Shown one piece after another: positions 8,420 to 19,572 of a stretch of 64,000 nt of DNA. The stretch is from positions 1 to 64,000 of the forward strand of contig JAJECX010000044.1 in assembly GCA_022821805.1 (NCBI GenBank), in the 5' to 3' direction. Made by a program: the position numbers and the translations under genes. Source of the DNA: Anaerolineae bacterium. GTDB lineage: Bacteria > Chloroflexota > Anaerolineae > Aggregatilineales > Phototrophicaceae. Under the pieces are notes generated by a model that was not told the DNA's origin, made no database searches, and worked only from the letters and a program-made list of their open reading frames with translations. Within the stretch, counting starts at the first letter, position 1. The number at the start of each line of letters is the position of its first letter.

Positions 8420-8631
8420 GCTGGCGCATCGCCCCCTGGTATCAACGTCAGCCCGAGGATCGCGGTCGCCGCCATCAGCGCCAAGGCAAATCGCTGCGCC
8501 GGTCCAATGCCGCCCTGCCGACCCGCATCCACCACATCGATCAACAGAATCACGACGAATCCGGCAATGCCGACCAGCGCCAAAAACATGCCCAATTGCC
8601 GCTTGGTAACCGTCCGTTCTTCCATGTCCAT
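8416..8631 (-). CDS. Small two-helix membrane protein
   Basis: The 71-residue protein has ATG at 8631 (a second ATG two codons later is equally possible), with a basic segment then two hydrophobic helices (about 15-32 and 48-65). Its TGA overlaps the ATG of the downstream glycosyltransferase-like gene by four bases, a clear sign of coupled translation. There is no recognisable domain. It may be an accessory subunit of the transferase. No good Shine-Dalgarno precedes the start. Confidence 0.6.
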   Translation of the reverse strand: MDMEERTVTKRQLGMFLALVGIAGFVVILLIDVVDAGRQGGIGPAQRFALALMAATAILGLTLIPGGDAPA

Positions 8632-8751
8632 AGGCGCAGAGTGTAGTGAAACGGCATGAGCCTGTAAAGTCCGGCGGCGCCATCCAACGCGCCAGACAAC
8701 CGAATCGGTCTCGTCCGCCCACACAATAGATTCAGAAAGCCAGCCCAAATC

Positions 8752-8800
8752 TTCTGTGTTCTCTGTGTTGCCTTCATTCCTTTGTGGTGAATTTCTCTGT
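8752..8800. repeat. CTCTGTGTT...GTGGTGA-type repeat
   Basis: CTCTGTGTTG followed by TTTGTGGTGA, one copy of a dispersed motif seen also near 21.5, 30.1, 46.5 and 61.0 kb. The rest of the 316-base gap 8632-8948 holds no gene I can support; an AAGGAG ribosome site for aspS lies at 8934-8939. Confidence 0.55.
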
Positions 8801-8948
8801 CGTCATCAATACAAGTTGCTTCCATCACTTCTACCGTTCCCGAATGACTATACATTTGCGCAAACCTACGTGATAAGCTACATCGCTGAATTGGCGGAAG
8901 CCCGACTTCAGTCGAGCGCGTATCAAATGATCAAGGAGATGTCGCCCT

Positions 8949-10751
8949 ATGATGAAGACGCATACTTGCGGCGAATTGCGGGAGAAAGACGCTGGCGCGC
9001 CGGTCAGCCTGGCTGGCTGGGTCAATCGGCGGCGCGACCAGGGCGGCTTGATCTTCATCGACCTGCGCGACCGCTGGGGCATCACCCAGGTCGTCGTCGA
9101 TCTCGAACTGGCGCCCGAAGCCCATGCCATCGCCGATAGCGCGCGCAATGAGTATGTGTTGAAAGTTGTGGGAAATGTGCGCATCCGCCCCGAAGGCACC
9201 GCCAATCCCGACTTGGCGACCGGCGATATCGACATCGTCGCCGACGAAATCGTCATCCTGAATCCGTCGCGCACGCCGCCCTTTTACATCAACCGCGATG
9301 AAGGCCTCGTCGACGAAGCGCTGCGCATGCGCCACCGCTACCTCGATTTGCGCCGCGAATCAATGCAGCGCAGCATCCTTCTGCGCCACCAAACGGTCAA
9401 GTTCATCCGCGACTTTCTCGAAGGCGAAGGCTTCATCGAAATCGAAACGCCAATCCTGTTCAAAACGACGCCCGAGGGCGCGCGCGATTTTTTGGTTCCC
9501 AGCCGCTTGCAGCCCGGCATGTTTTACGCTCTGCCGCAATCGCCCCAGCAGCTCAAGCAGCTGCTGATGGTCGGCGGCTTTGAGCGCTATTTTCAAATCG
9601 CGCGCTGCTTTCGCGATGAAGACCTGCGCGGCGATCGCCAGCCGGAGTTCACCCAGCTCGATCTGGAGATGAGCTTCGTCGAGCGCGAAGATGTGATGCG
9701 GCTGATGGAAAACCTGGCCACCGCCATCGTTAAGGAGGTCACGCCGGAAAAACGATTGATCGCCGAGCCCTTTCCCCGCATCCTCTACCAGGACGCGCTG
9801 GAGCAATACGGCACTGATCGGCCCGACATCCGCTTCGACCTTCGTTCCATCGACATAAGCTGCATTGCCGGCCGCTGCGCCTTTCCCGTATTCGTCGAGA
9901 ATGTCAAGGCGGGCAAGAAGGTCAAATGCATGCGTGTACCGGGTGTGGCGGGTGCGCTCAGTGGCACGCAGCTGCGCAAGGCAGCGCGCGACCTCGAGAA
10001 CATGGCGCGCAAGCACGGCGCCAAAGGCTTGGCTTATATCACCATTCCGACTGACCCCGAAGGCGAGCTGCGCGGTCCCATCGGCAAATTCTTCAGCGTC
10101 GATCTCAAGCTGGAACTAATCGAAGCGATGAGCGCCCAAGGCGGCGACCTGCTGCTATTCATGTCGGACCGCGATGAGGTCGTCTATGCCGTCACCGACG
10201 CGCTGCGCAATCACTTCAAGGCGGAGCTGGACCTGGACGACGACCTGCTTGCCTTCTGCTGGGTGATCGATTTTCCCGAATTCATCTGGGACGCGGAGAA
10301 CGAGCGCTGGGATCCCTCACAGCACATGTTCACCATGCCCCTGCCGGAAGACCTGCCCCTGCTGGATTCCGATCCGGGCGCGGCGCGCGGCTCGCAGTAT
10401 GATATGATCTGCAATGGTCACGAGGTCGGCGGCGGCAGCATCCGCATTCACGACCGCGCGATACAAGAAAAAATCTTCCCTTTGATCGGCCAAAGCATGG
10501 AACATGCCATGCGCGAATTTGGTCACATGCTGGAAGCCTTTGAATATGGCGCGCCGCCCCATGGGGGCATGGCTTGGGGCATCGACCGGCTGGTGATGCT
10601 GCTGGCGAGCGCGCCCAATATCCGCGAGGTGATCGCCTTCCCCAAGACGCAGATGGGCGCCGACATCATGGCCAACGCGCCCTCATTCGCCGAACCCGAG
10701 CAACTCAGCGAGCTATACCTTCAACTCAACCTGCCAAACGACGAAGTCTAA
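8949..10751 (+). CDS. aspS: Aspartyl-tRNA synthetase (bacterial type)
   Basis: The 600-residue class II synthetase charges tRNA-Asp with aspartate. It has an N-terminal OB anticodon-binding domain (about 1-110), then the catalytic core with motif 2 [16 protein letters not shown] (about 220). The bacterial GAD insertion domain (about 290-410, with [16 protein letters not shown]) and motif 3 [13 protein letters not shown] (about 540) follow. The GAD domain marks the bacterial rather than archaeal form. A strong AAGGAG lies nine bases before the first of two adjacent ATG codons. Whether it also charges tRNA-Asn cannot be told from sequence alone; AsnRS or GatCAB genes are not in the window. The cognate tRNA-Asp gene is 8 kb upstream. 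Confidence 0.96.
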   Translation: MMKTHTCGELREKDAGAPVSLAGWVNRRRDQGGLIFIDLRDRWGITQVVVDLELAPEAHAIADSARNEYVLKVVGNVRIRPEGTANPDLATGDIDIVADEIVILNPSRTPPFYINRDEGLVDEALRMRHRYLDLRRESMQRSILLRHQTVKFIRDFLEGEGFIEIETPILFKTTPEGARDFLVPSRLQPGMFYALPQSPQQLKQLLMVGGFERYFQIARCFRDEDLRGDRQPEFTQLDLEMSFVEREDVMRLMENLATAIVKEVTPEKRLIAEPFPRILYQDALEQYGTDRPDIRFDLRSIDISCIAGRCAFPVFVENVKAGKKVKCMRVPGVAGALSGTQLRKAARDLENMARKHGAKGLAYITIPTDPEGELRGPIGKFFSVDLKLELIEAMSAQGGDLLLFMSDRDEVVYAVTDALRNHFKAELDLDDDLLAFCWVIDFPEFIWDAENERWDPSQHMFTMPLPEDLPLLDSDPGAARGSQYDMICNGHEVGGGSIRIHDRAIQEKIFPLIGQSMEHAMREFGHMLEAFEYGAPPHGGMAWGIDRLVMLLASAPNIREVIAFPKTQMGADIMANAPSFAEPEQLSELYLQLNLPNDEV

Positions 10752-10769
10752 TCGCCACCGCCCCAACGC

Positions 10770-10978
10770 GATCCTGTAGGAGTGAGCGAAGGTCTATGTC
10801 TACGTGACCCTTGGCTCGCCCTCCCGCCGATACCCAACTGTAGACACCCGCGCAAAATTACCGCCGCCCACGCAAAATACTTTGTGTCTCGCTGCGTTTT
10901 CTCCCCTCCGTAGGTCAGTGTCGGCGGTCAGTGTCTACGCGACCCTCTTTATGGGGAGGGGGGCAGGGGGTTGCCGAC
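10770..10978. repeat. Compound intergenic repeat block
   Basis: A TGTAGGAGTGAGCG...GGCTCGCCC copy, then the long family beginning TGTAGACACCCGCGC, with two nested GTCAGTGTC(TACGCGACC) elements and a closing GGGGAGGGGGGCAGGGGG. The block fills the gap between aspS and the aquaporin gene. Confidence 0.75.
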
Positions 10979-10984
10979 CGCCGC

Positions 10985-11689
10985 TTACTTCGCACCCTCC
11001 TCATCCGGTCCCAGCAAATTACCCTGAACCAAACCCCCAACGATGCCGCCGCCGAAAATGCCAATCAGGTACGGAATCAGATACGACGTCTCACCAGCGA
11101 TCAGCGCCGGTCCCAATGTCCGCGCTGGATTCAGCGACGCGCCCGTCGCCGGTCCGCCCGCCAATATGCTCGCCGCCAGCGTGAAGCCGATCGCTACGCC
11201 CATTAGCTTGCCTGCTTTACCGTAGGCCGCCGCTTGAAACACCGCGCTAACCAGGAAAAACGTCAGAATCGCTTCGTACACCGCCGCCGTCCAAACCGAC
11301 TCCGCCGTCAGGAATCCAGTCGTCTGCCCAAAGTTGTAGGCATTCTCGCCCAGGAAGCCAGCCACCCCCGCATTCTCCTGCGGGAATACCATCACCAGAA
11401 CCGCAGCCGCCACAATGCCGCCGATGAATTGGGCGACAATATAATAGGCCGTCTTGTTCCATTCCTGCTGTCCGCCGACCGCCAAACCCAGGCTCACCGC
11501 CGGGTTGATCTGCGCGCCCGATATATGACCGTAAGTGTATATCAATCCGCAAAGTATCAGCCCGTGCGCCAGCGCCGGTACGACAACGCCAAATACAGGC
11601 GCGACCAGAACCGCCGCCGAGCCCACAAAAACCAGGACAAAAGTGCCGATCAATTCCGCCAGCAATTCTCTTCTAAGTTCATCGTTCAC
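10985..11689 (-). CDS. Aquaporin / glycerol facilitator (MIP family)
   Basis: The protein of about 234 residues has six membrane helices and the two half-helix NPA motifs, NPAVSLG and NPARTLG. GTG at 11689 gives a normal-length N terminus, with purine-rich GGAAGAG and GGAG upstream; an ATG farther upstream would add a basic, low-quality extension. Residues around the pore (GHISGAQINPA) look like those of small-solute or water channels. Selectivity between water and glycerol cannot be decided here. The C terminus is a short acidic tail. No glycerol kinase is adjacent, which leans to water or gas transport. Confidence 0.9.
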   Translation of the reverse strand: MNDELRRELLAELIGTFVLVFVGSAAVLVAPVFGVVVPALAHGLILCGLIYTYGHISGAQINPAVSLGLAVGGQQEWNKTAYYIVAQFIGGIVAAAVLVMVFPQENAGVAGFLGENAYNFGQTTGFLTAESVWTAAVYEAILTFFLVSAVFQAAAYGKAGKLMGVAIGFTLAASILAGGPATGASLNPARTLGPALIAGETSYLIPYLIGIFGGGIVGGLVQGNLLGPDEEGAK

Positions 11690-11799
11690 CGTAACGCTCC
11701 TTCCGCTCCTAAATCGCCTGCGCGGATGCCCTCGCAACATCATTATTATAAGCCTTCGCGCGATTCTTGCGCCCACGACATTGTTAAGGATCGCCCCAT

Positions 11800-11828
11800 T
11801 TGACAGCCCATGGCGAATCTGCTATAAA
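11800..11828 (+). promoter_or_regulatory. Consensus promoter of a structured ncRNA
   Basis: TTGACA at 11800-11805, exactly 17 bases, then TATAAA at 11823-11828: the closest match to the sigma-70 consensus in the window. No open reading frame with a ribosome site follows, so it drives the RNA starting near 11835. Confidence 0.85.
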
Positions 11829-11834
11829 TTGCCG

Positions 11835-12045
11835 CGCCTGCTGTATGCGTGATAGGTCTATATGTGCCGAGCCAACATTCTCTATAAGGGAGTCTATCTT
11901 TGGTAGCCCATGTAATAGGCTTGAGCCAAAACAGCGGTTGTCAAGCGATTCCCGACCTGTAATCTTGCAGGTTCGAGACACTATGGCTACACGGTACAGT
12001 GGGTACGGCCTCATCGACAGTGCGCCAATCGCGCGCTGTCTTTGT
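11835..12045 (+). ncRNA. ssrS: Structured small RNA, probable 6S RNA
   Basis: A discrete transcription unit has a near-perfect promoter at one end and a terminator at the other, with no coding potential. Bases 11837-11851 pair with 11990-12003 in a long closing stem of about 14 pairs with one bulge. The enclosed about 170 bases match the size of 6S RNA. The segment GAGCCAAAACAGCGG (11930s) and, before it, TTTGGTAGCCCATG recall the E. coli 6S stretches GCCUUAAAACUGCG and GGUUGGUGAGCAUG around the central bubble. Internal hairpins GCTTGA/TCAAGC and ACCTG/CAGGT can also form. 6S RNA holds sigma-70 RNA polymerase in stationary phase. The resemblance was seen by eye, so another structured RNA remains possible. 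Confidence 0.55.
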
Positions 12046-12049
12046 TTCT
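12016..12049 (+). terminator. Terminator after the 6S-like RNA
   Basis: GACAG and GCGC (12016-12025, one base bulged) pair with GCGC and CTGTC (12031-12040), followed by TTTGTTTCTCC. It ends two bases before the stop codon of the convergent LCP gene. Confidence 0.7.
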
Positions 12050-12050
12050 C

Positions 12051-13346
12051 CTAGCGGGCGTAATCTTCTCCGAATGTCTGCGTCAACAATATCGGCAGCC
12101 GTTCCACCCGCGGTATCAGCACCTGCTGCTGATACTCCTCGGTGATATATTCTTCAAGGTAATCGAAATCCATCACCCGCATATTGATATCCTCGAATTC
12201 GATGTCCTTTACCAGCAGCGCCAATTGCACTATCTGCTCAAGATCAAGCCCGGTTTGGACGTGCTCGCCCAAGGTCGCCAGCAGCGCCGGCGCCTGCCCG
12301 ATCAATTCCAAAACGTTGAGACTCAACGCGCGGTCCCGAATCGCGTAGAGCGCCATCTGCTGGCGCTCCGCCCGCCTCACATCATTATTGCCGTGGCGCG
12401 TTCGCGCGAAACGCAGCGTATCCCACCCGTCCAGAATATGCGTCCCGGCCGGCAGATAAAAGGGATCGTAGCCGTAATTCATATCGGGAAAACGCTCGTC
12501 ATCAATTGTGTAATCGATCGTGATCTCTATGCCGCCAAGGTGATCAACAATGTCGATGACCGCCTGGAAATCGATAAGCACATAATTGTGAATCCGCATG
12601 CCCAGGTTCCAGCTGACCGTTTGCTGCAGCAGCCTCGGTCCGTAACCGGTGGCGCGCCCCTCGCCAAGAAAGTAAGCGCGGTTGATCCGATCATGGTCTT
12701 CTTGCTCGGGAATGCGCACCCACAGATCGCGCGGAATGCTAAGCACGCCCAAAGCCTTCCGGCTCGGATCAATGCTCACCAGCATCAGGCTGTCAGTCCG
12801 TACCGGTTCGTCTGTCTGATCTGGACGGCGATCCAATCCGCCCACGATGATCGAATAACGCGATTTACCGTCCCAGGGCGCCATTTCGATCAAGCTGCCA
12901 TCATCAAGCTGCAATACATCCACGCCAACGCGCCGCCCGTCGGCAATGTACTCGCTGCGCGCGTTCACCGGCGTCGGCAGAGCCGGCCTCAAATCCGCTG
13001 TCGCTATGACCTCCTGCACCGAATGGGGCACGCGTACCAGCACGATCATCGCCAGCGCCAGAAAACCAAAGACAGATATCATGCCCCCTGCTAAGATGAC
13101 CCAGGCCCATTCATTCCGCCGTCGCCGTTGACTGGCGCGGCGTTGGCGCGAGCGCGCCCTTGAATCCGAGCGGTAACCGGGTGGTGGCGCTTTCTGTTGG
13201 CGCCGCATAAATTGGGCGGTGCTGTACACCGGCGCCTGCTGATCCGCCGATGGCGCGGGCTTTGGCGGCGCGTCCGGGGCTGCGCCCGCCGCCTCCAGCC
13301 TTGTTCCTGAAGCGATGCCCTTTCTGTCGTCCGATTGATAGGACAT
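12051..13346 (-). CDS. LytR-CpsA-Psr (LCP) family protein
   Basis: The 431-residue membrane-anchored protein has a long basic, Pro/Gln-rich cytoplasmic N terminus (1-80), one membrane helix (about 82-108) and an extracytoplasmic LCP domain (about 155-420). LCP signatures are RTDSLMLVSID, SIPRDLWVRIP with its conserved Arg/Asp residues, NRAYFLG, and LDGWDTLRFARTRH. LCP enzymes transfer lipid-linked polymers such as teichoic acids or capsule to the cell wall, or glycopolymers to proteins. The acceptor here is unknown. The gene is divergent from lipM, with about 60 bases between them. Confidence 0.9.
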   Translation of the reverse strand: MSYQSDDRKGIASGTRLEAAGAAPDAPPKPAPSADQQAPVYSTAQFMRRQQKAPPPGYRSDSRARSRQRRASQRRRRNEWAWVILAGGMISVFGFLALAMIVLVRVPHSVQEVIATADLRPALPTPVNARSEYIADGRRVGVDVLQLDDGSLIEMAPWDGKSRYSIIVGGLDRRPDQTDEPVRTDSLMLVSIDPSRKALGVLSIPRDLWVRIPEQEDHDRINRAYFLGEGRATGYGPRLLQQTVSWNLGMRIHNYVLIDFQAVIDIVDHLGGIEITIDYTIDDERFPDMNYGYDPFYLPAGTHILDGWDTLRFARTRHGNNDVRRAERQQMALYAIRDRALSLNVLELIGQAPALLATLGEHVQTGLDLEQIVQLALLVKDIEFEDINMRVMDFDYLEEYITEEYQQQVLIPRVERLPILLTQTFGEDYAR

Positions 13347-13408
13347 GCAGAAGCGTTTCCAATCGTCCGCCGCTAAAATCTAGACGTCAGTATAGGGGTG
13401 GTCACAGA

Positions 13409-14227
13409 ATGCGGCAAATCCGCGCGCTGCAAGATTGCGACTTTCGCGACGGCGCAAACAACATGGCAATTGACTGCGCGATTTTCGAGGCGGTCGCCTC
13501 TGGCCTGCAGCCGCCGACGCTTCGGCTCTACGGCTGGCGTCCCTTCTGCCTTTCGCTGGGATATGGGCAGCGGACCCGTGATGCAGATCTTGACGCCCTT
13601 GCCGACCGCGGCTGGGACCTCGTGCGCCGACCCACCGGCGGCAAAGCCATCCTGCATGGCGATGAGTTGACCTACAGCCTCTGCCTGCCGCAGCATCATC
13701 CACTGGCTTGCGGCGACATCATCGAGAGTTACCGTCGGATTAGCCTGGGCTTTCTGGATGCGCTGCAAGAATTAGGACTGGATGCGGAATCCGAGCGTCA
13801 AAAAGCCAGCCTTCGTCCGGCGGCGGTCGGTCCAGTTTGCTTCGAGATTCCCTCGCATTATGAAATCAGCGTTTCCGGACGAAAATTGATCGGCAGCGCT
13901 CAGATGCGGCGCAACGGCGGTTTATTGCAGCACGGCTCGATTCCACTTCGCGGCGACCTCGCGCGCGTATGCGATGTGCTCAGCTTTGCCAGCGAAGAAG
14001 CGCGCGCCCGGCAGAAAATCCGCTTGCGCGAACGGGCAGCGACCCTTTCCGAGCTAGTCGGCGAGACGTTGACCTGGTCCGAACTGGCGAATGCCATCCA
14101 GCGGAGATTCTCTCTTGCATTCGATTTGGAACTTACTTCGGGGCAACTTTCAGCCGCCGAGACCGAGCGCGCCGGCGCCTTGAAGCAAGATCGCTTCAGC
14201 AACCCAGCCTGGACGCGCAAGCGATGA
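13409..14227 (+). CDS. LipM-type octanoyl/lipoyl protein transferase
   Basis: The 272-residue member of the biotin/lipoate protein ligase fold has RPTGGKAILHGDELTYS (about 74-90), the acyl-binding segment. CFEIPSHYEIS (144-154) places Cys144 at the LipM catalytic cysteine, and GRKLIGSAQMRRNGGLLQHGSI (158-179) contains the conserved lysine K159. In B. subtilis LipM moves octanoyl from ACP to GcvH as the first step of lipoate assembly; a lipoate ligase role is the alternative. ATG at 13409 is preferred over a longer upstream reading that would run into the divergent LCP gene. A separate Xer-like gene follows 16 bases later, probably cotranscribed. Confidence 0.82.
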   Translation: MRQIRALQDCDFRDGANNMAIDCAIFEAVASGLQPPTLRLYGWRPFCLSLGYGQRTRDADLDALADRGWDLVRRPTGGKAILHGDELTYSLCLPQHHPLACGDIIESYRRISLGFLDALQELGLDAESERQKASLRPAAVGPVCFEIPSHYEISVSGRKLIGSAQMRRNGGLLQHGSIPLRGDLARVCDVLSFASEEARARQKIRLRERAATLSELVGETLTWSELANAIQRRFSLAFDLELTSGQLSAAETERAGALKQDRFSNPAWTRKR

Positions 14228-14243
14228 GATCGAAGCCCGCCTC

Positions 14244-15197
14244 ATGACCCGCCAACTCGCGCTGTTTTCGCAGCAGCCTATTTCAATTGACGACATCAAT
14301 GGCGCTACCTCCTTGGCCGCCACATTTGACCTCTTCGCCGAACATCTGCGAGCCAACGGCAAATCGCAGCACACCGTCAAAGCCTTTCTCGGCGATATGC
14401 GTCTGCTCGCGCAGTACGCCGGCGGCGAACTGCCGCTCGGGCAATTGCGAAACGCTCGCCTGGTCGACTTCCTCGAATGGATGGAGCATGAGCGCGGCCT
14501 GCCTTGCAGCCGAAAAACCTACGCCCGCCGCGTGACCACCCTCAAAGTCTATTGCAAGTGGCTCTGCGACCTGAACGCGCTGGCGGACGATCCGGCCCAG
14601 TCAATCCGTCAGCGATCCGGTCCAGCGCCCCTTTCTGATGTGCTTACCGACGCCCAAGTGGGCGATTGCATCGCCGCCGCCCGCCAATCCGCGCAAACTG
14701 TAGGGGCGGCCCACCGGGTCTGCCGCCAAGATGCCCGCCCTGAATTCCTCTTTCGACTTTTGCTTCAGACCGGTATCAAAAAGGCCGAATGCGGACGTCT
14801 CACACTGTCGGACATTGATCGAAGCAATCCAGAAAATGTCCTCGTTTTCATCCGCCACAAGGCGCGCAACGTCTACAAGGGGCGCCGCATTGACCTCAAT
14901 GCCGACACCGTCCAGTTGCTCGACCGCTACCTGGGACAATATCAGCCGGAAGACTTGCTCTTCAACTGCACCACCCGCAATCTGGAATACATCCTGACCG
15001 ACATCGGCGCCCGCGCCCAAGTCCCGTTCAAGCTGTCCTTTGAAGTGATGCGCTGGACGATGGCGCTCCGCGAATACCTCGCCGGCGTCGAAGAAGAGCA
15101 TATCCGCCAAAAACTTGGCTTGAGCCGCCAAAGCTGGTACGAAACCGGCGCCAAAATCCGCCGCCTGGCCGCCCAGTCGCAAGCCTCAGCACACTAA
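14244..15197 (+). CDS. Tyrosine recombinase-like protein, degenerate active site
   Basis: The 317-residue protein has the XerC/D architecture: an N-terminal SAM-like core-binding domain (about 25-115) and a C-terminal catalytic domain (about 135-310). The box I arginine of the TGLR motif is replaced by lysine (K179 in QTGIKKAEC). K207/K212 lie in the beta-hairpin. In box II only R270 of HxxRH remains (EVMRW), with Glu and Trp at the two histidine places. The nucleophile is probably Y299 in SWYETG. Residues about 152-162 (TVGAAHRVCRQ) are the translation of a copy of the dispersed GTAGGGGCG repeat. Strand cleavage may be lost, and it may act as a DNA-binding or regulatory paralogue. It follows lipM by 16 bases. 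Confidence 0.8.
   Translation: MTRQLALFSQQPISIDDINGATSLAATFDLFAEHLRANGKSQHTVKAFLGDMRLLAQYAGGELPLGQLRNARLVDFLEWMEHERGLPCSRKTYARRVTTLKVYCKWLCDLNALADDPAQSIRQRSGPAPLSDVLTDAQVGDCIAAARQSAQTVGAAHRVCRQDARPEFLFRLLLQTGIKKAECGRLTLSDIDRSNPENVLVFIRHKARNVYKGRRIDLNADTVQLLDRYLGQYQPEDLLFNCTTRNLEYILTDIGARAQVPFKLSFEVMRWTMALREYLAGVEEEHIRQKLGLSRQSWYETGAKIRRLAAQSQASAH
14698..14729. repeat. GTAGGGGCG repeat inside a coding sequence
   Basis: The sequence CTGTAGGGGCGGCCC...GGGTCTGCCGCC has the layout of the intergenic palindrome and is read in frame within the Xer-like gene. The frame is one in which the TAG of GTAGGGG is not a codon. Confidence 0.75.
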
Positions 15198-15209
15198 GCC
15201 GTACCTCCG

Positions 15210-15371
15210 CCCGTAGGTTAGTGTCTACGCTACCCTCGCCCTCCCGTCAATCTCAAACCCTGTAGGGACGCCCCATGGGGTCGCCCTCTATAGCTTCCCT
15301 CTGTGCTGTAGGGCTGTGTCGGCGGTCAGTGTCCTCGCAACCTACGCGCAACTGTGAGTCGCCCCCCCGCC
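15210..15371. repeat. Intergenic repeat cluster
   Basis: Three units sit in tandem: CGTAGGTTAGTGTCTACGCTACC with a CTCGCCCTCCC tail; TGTAGGGACGCCCCATGGGGTCGCCC; and CTCTGTGCTGTAGGG with a nested CGGCGGTCAGTGTC element ending TGTGAGTCGCCC. The block fills the gap between the Xer-like and rlmI-like genes. Confidence 0.75.
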
Positions 15372-16586
15372 TCAATACACCCGCAGCATCAACCCCTTGA
15401 GATACTCCCCCTCCGGAAATGTCAACGCCACCGGATGATCAGCCGCCGCCGATAGCTGCCGCGCGATTTGCGCCTCCCGCCCCGCATCCGCCAGCGCGCT
15501 GAACACGATCTTCTGAAACAGCTCGCGGCTGATCGCCCCCGAACAAGAGAATGTCATCAGGTAGCCACCTTCCTCGACCAGCTTGAACGCGCTCAGATTC
15601 AAGTCCTTATAGCCGCGCGCCGCCCGCTGCGTCTGTCCCTTGTGCCGGGCGAACTTTGGCGGATCCAGCACGACAAAATCAAATGTCATCGCCTCGTCAA
15701 CACAATGCCGCAAATAGTCAAATGCATCCGCTTGAATGAGCTCCGCGCTTTCGCCATGCGCCTCCGCATCGTAGCCGTTGCGCGCAAAATTCGCTTCCGC
15801 CAATTCCAGCGCCGCGTAAGACGAATCCACATTAACCGCGCGAACGCTGCCGAAATGGCCAGCCGCAACGGCGAAGCCGCCCGTATAGCAGAATATATTG
15901 AGCAAGCTGACCGGTTCAGCCGTCGATTCTAGGCGATCGCCGACCAAATCTGCCAGCGCCCGCCGATTCTCCCGCTGGTCGAGATAGAATCCGGTCTTAT
16001 GCCCGCGCGCTATATCCACCTGGAAGCGCGCCCCCTCGCTGATTTCAACCAGATCGGCTGGCATTCGTCCGCGCAAAAGCCCAACCGCCGGACCCAGCCC
16101 CTCTTTGGCCCGCGCTTCGACATCGCTGCGCTCATACACATTCTCGATTCCGGTCAATTCGCGCAGCAAATCGGCAATCCGCTCCTTCTGCCCGTCGATA
16201 TAGCGGGTGAGCGCTTGCAAAACCAGCCAATCGCCATAGCGATCGACGATGAGACCGGGTATGAAGTCGTTTTCGGCGTTGACCAGGCGATAGGCGTCGC
16301 CGCCCGCATCCAAACCCGCGCGCGAGTCGATGGCGCGCGCCAGCATCTTTCGCCACCAGCCCGCGTCGATCGGCTCATCGCGCCAACTCAAGATCCGCGC
16401 CTGAATCTGCGATTTCGAATTCCAATACCCGCGCGCCAGGAAGCGATTCTTATGATCCACCAGCGTGACCAGATCACCGTCCGCTGCGTTTTCCGCATGA
16501 GCGATGGCGCCCGAAAAGACCCAGGGATGCCGCTTGCGGATCGGCTTCTCGCGCCCCCGTTTAATCCGAACTACGCCCTCAGTCAT
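15372..16586 (-). CDS. RlmI-type rRNA cytosine methyltransferase
   Basis: The 404-residue class I SAM-dependent methyltransferase has an N-terminal PUA domain (about 5-85, with KPIRKRHPWVFSGAI), a middle EEHEE-like segment (about 90-190) and a C-terminal Rossmann domain with LLNIFCYTGGFAVAAG (about 230-245), DSSYAALELAEANF and VVLDPPKFARHKG (about 300-312). The DPPKF motif and a Ser/Cys pair in FSCSGAIS are those of RlmI, which forms m5C1962 in E. coli 23S rRNA. Specificity is inferred from family. It lies 21 bases after ligA on the same strand and is likely cotranscribed with it. Confidence 0.88.
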   Translation of the reverse strand: MTEGVVRIKRGREKPIRKRHPWVFSGAIAHAENAADGDLVTLVDHKNRFLARGYWNSKSQIQARILSWRDEPIDAGWWRKMLARAIDSRAGLDAGGDAYRLVNAENDFIPGLIVDRYGDWLVLQALTRYIDGQKERIADLLRELTGIENVYERSDVEARAKEGLGPAVGLLRGRMPADLVEISEGARFQVDIARGHKTGFYLDQRENRRALADLVGDRLESTAEPVSLLNIFCYTGGFAVAAGHFGSVRAVNVDSSYAALELAEANFARNGYDAEAHGESAELIQADAFDYLRHCVDEAMTFDFVVLDPPKFARHKGQTQRAARGYKDLNLSAFKLVEEGGYLMTFSCSGAISRELFQKIVFSALADAGREAQIARQLSAAADHPVALTFPEGEYLKGLMLRVY

Positions 16587-16607
16587 GAACGTTCGACTTC
16601 ACTTCGA

Positions 16608-19555
<2,948 letters not shown>

Positions 19556-19572
19556 GCCCGCGCCGCTCCATA

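Noticed and set aside
10770..10978. Possible CRISPR array from recurring short repeats
   Set aside because: Repeats are not regularly spaced and there are no uniform spacers or cas genes; copies are dispersed across the whole window.
12042..13094. 350-residue plus-strand ORF opposite the LCP gene
   Set aside because: The LCP frame has clear family motifs and the opposite frame none; it also starts within the terminator of the 6S-like RNA.
14244..15197. Xer-like gene as an integrase of a prophage or mobile island
   Set aside because: No att-like direct repeats, phage genes or composition shift nearby; it sits behind lipM in what looks like a stable unit.
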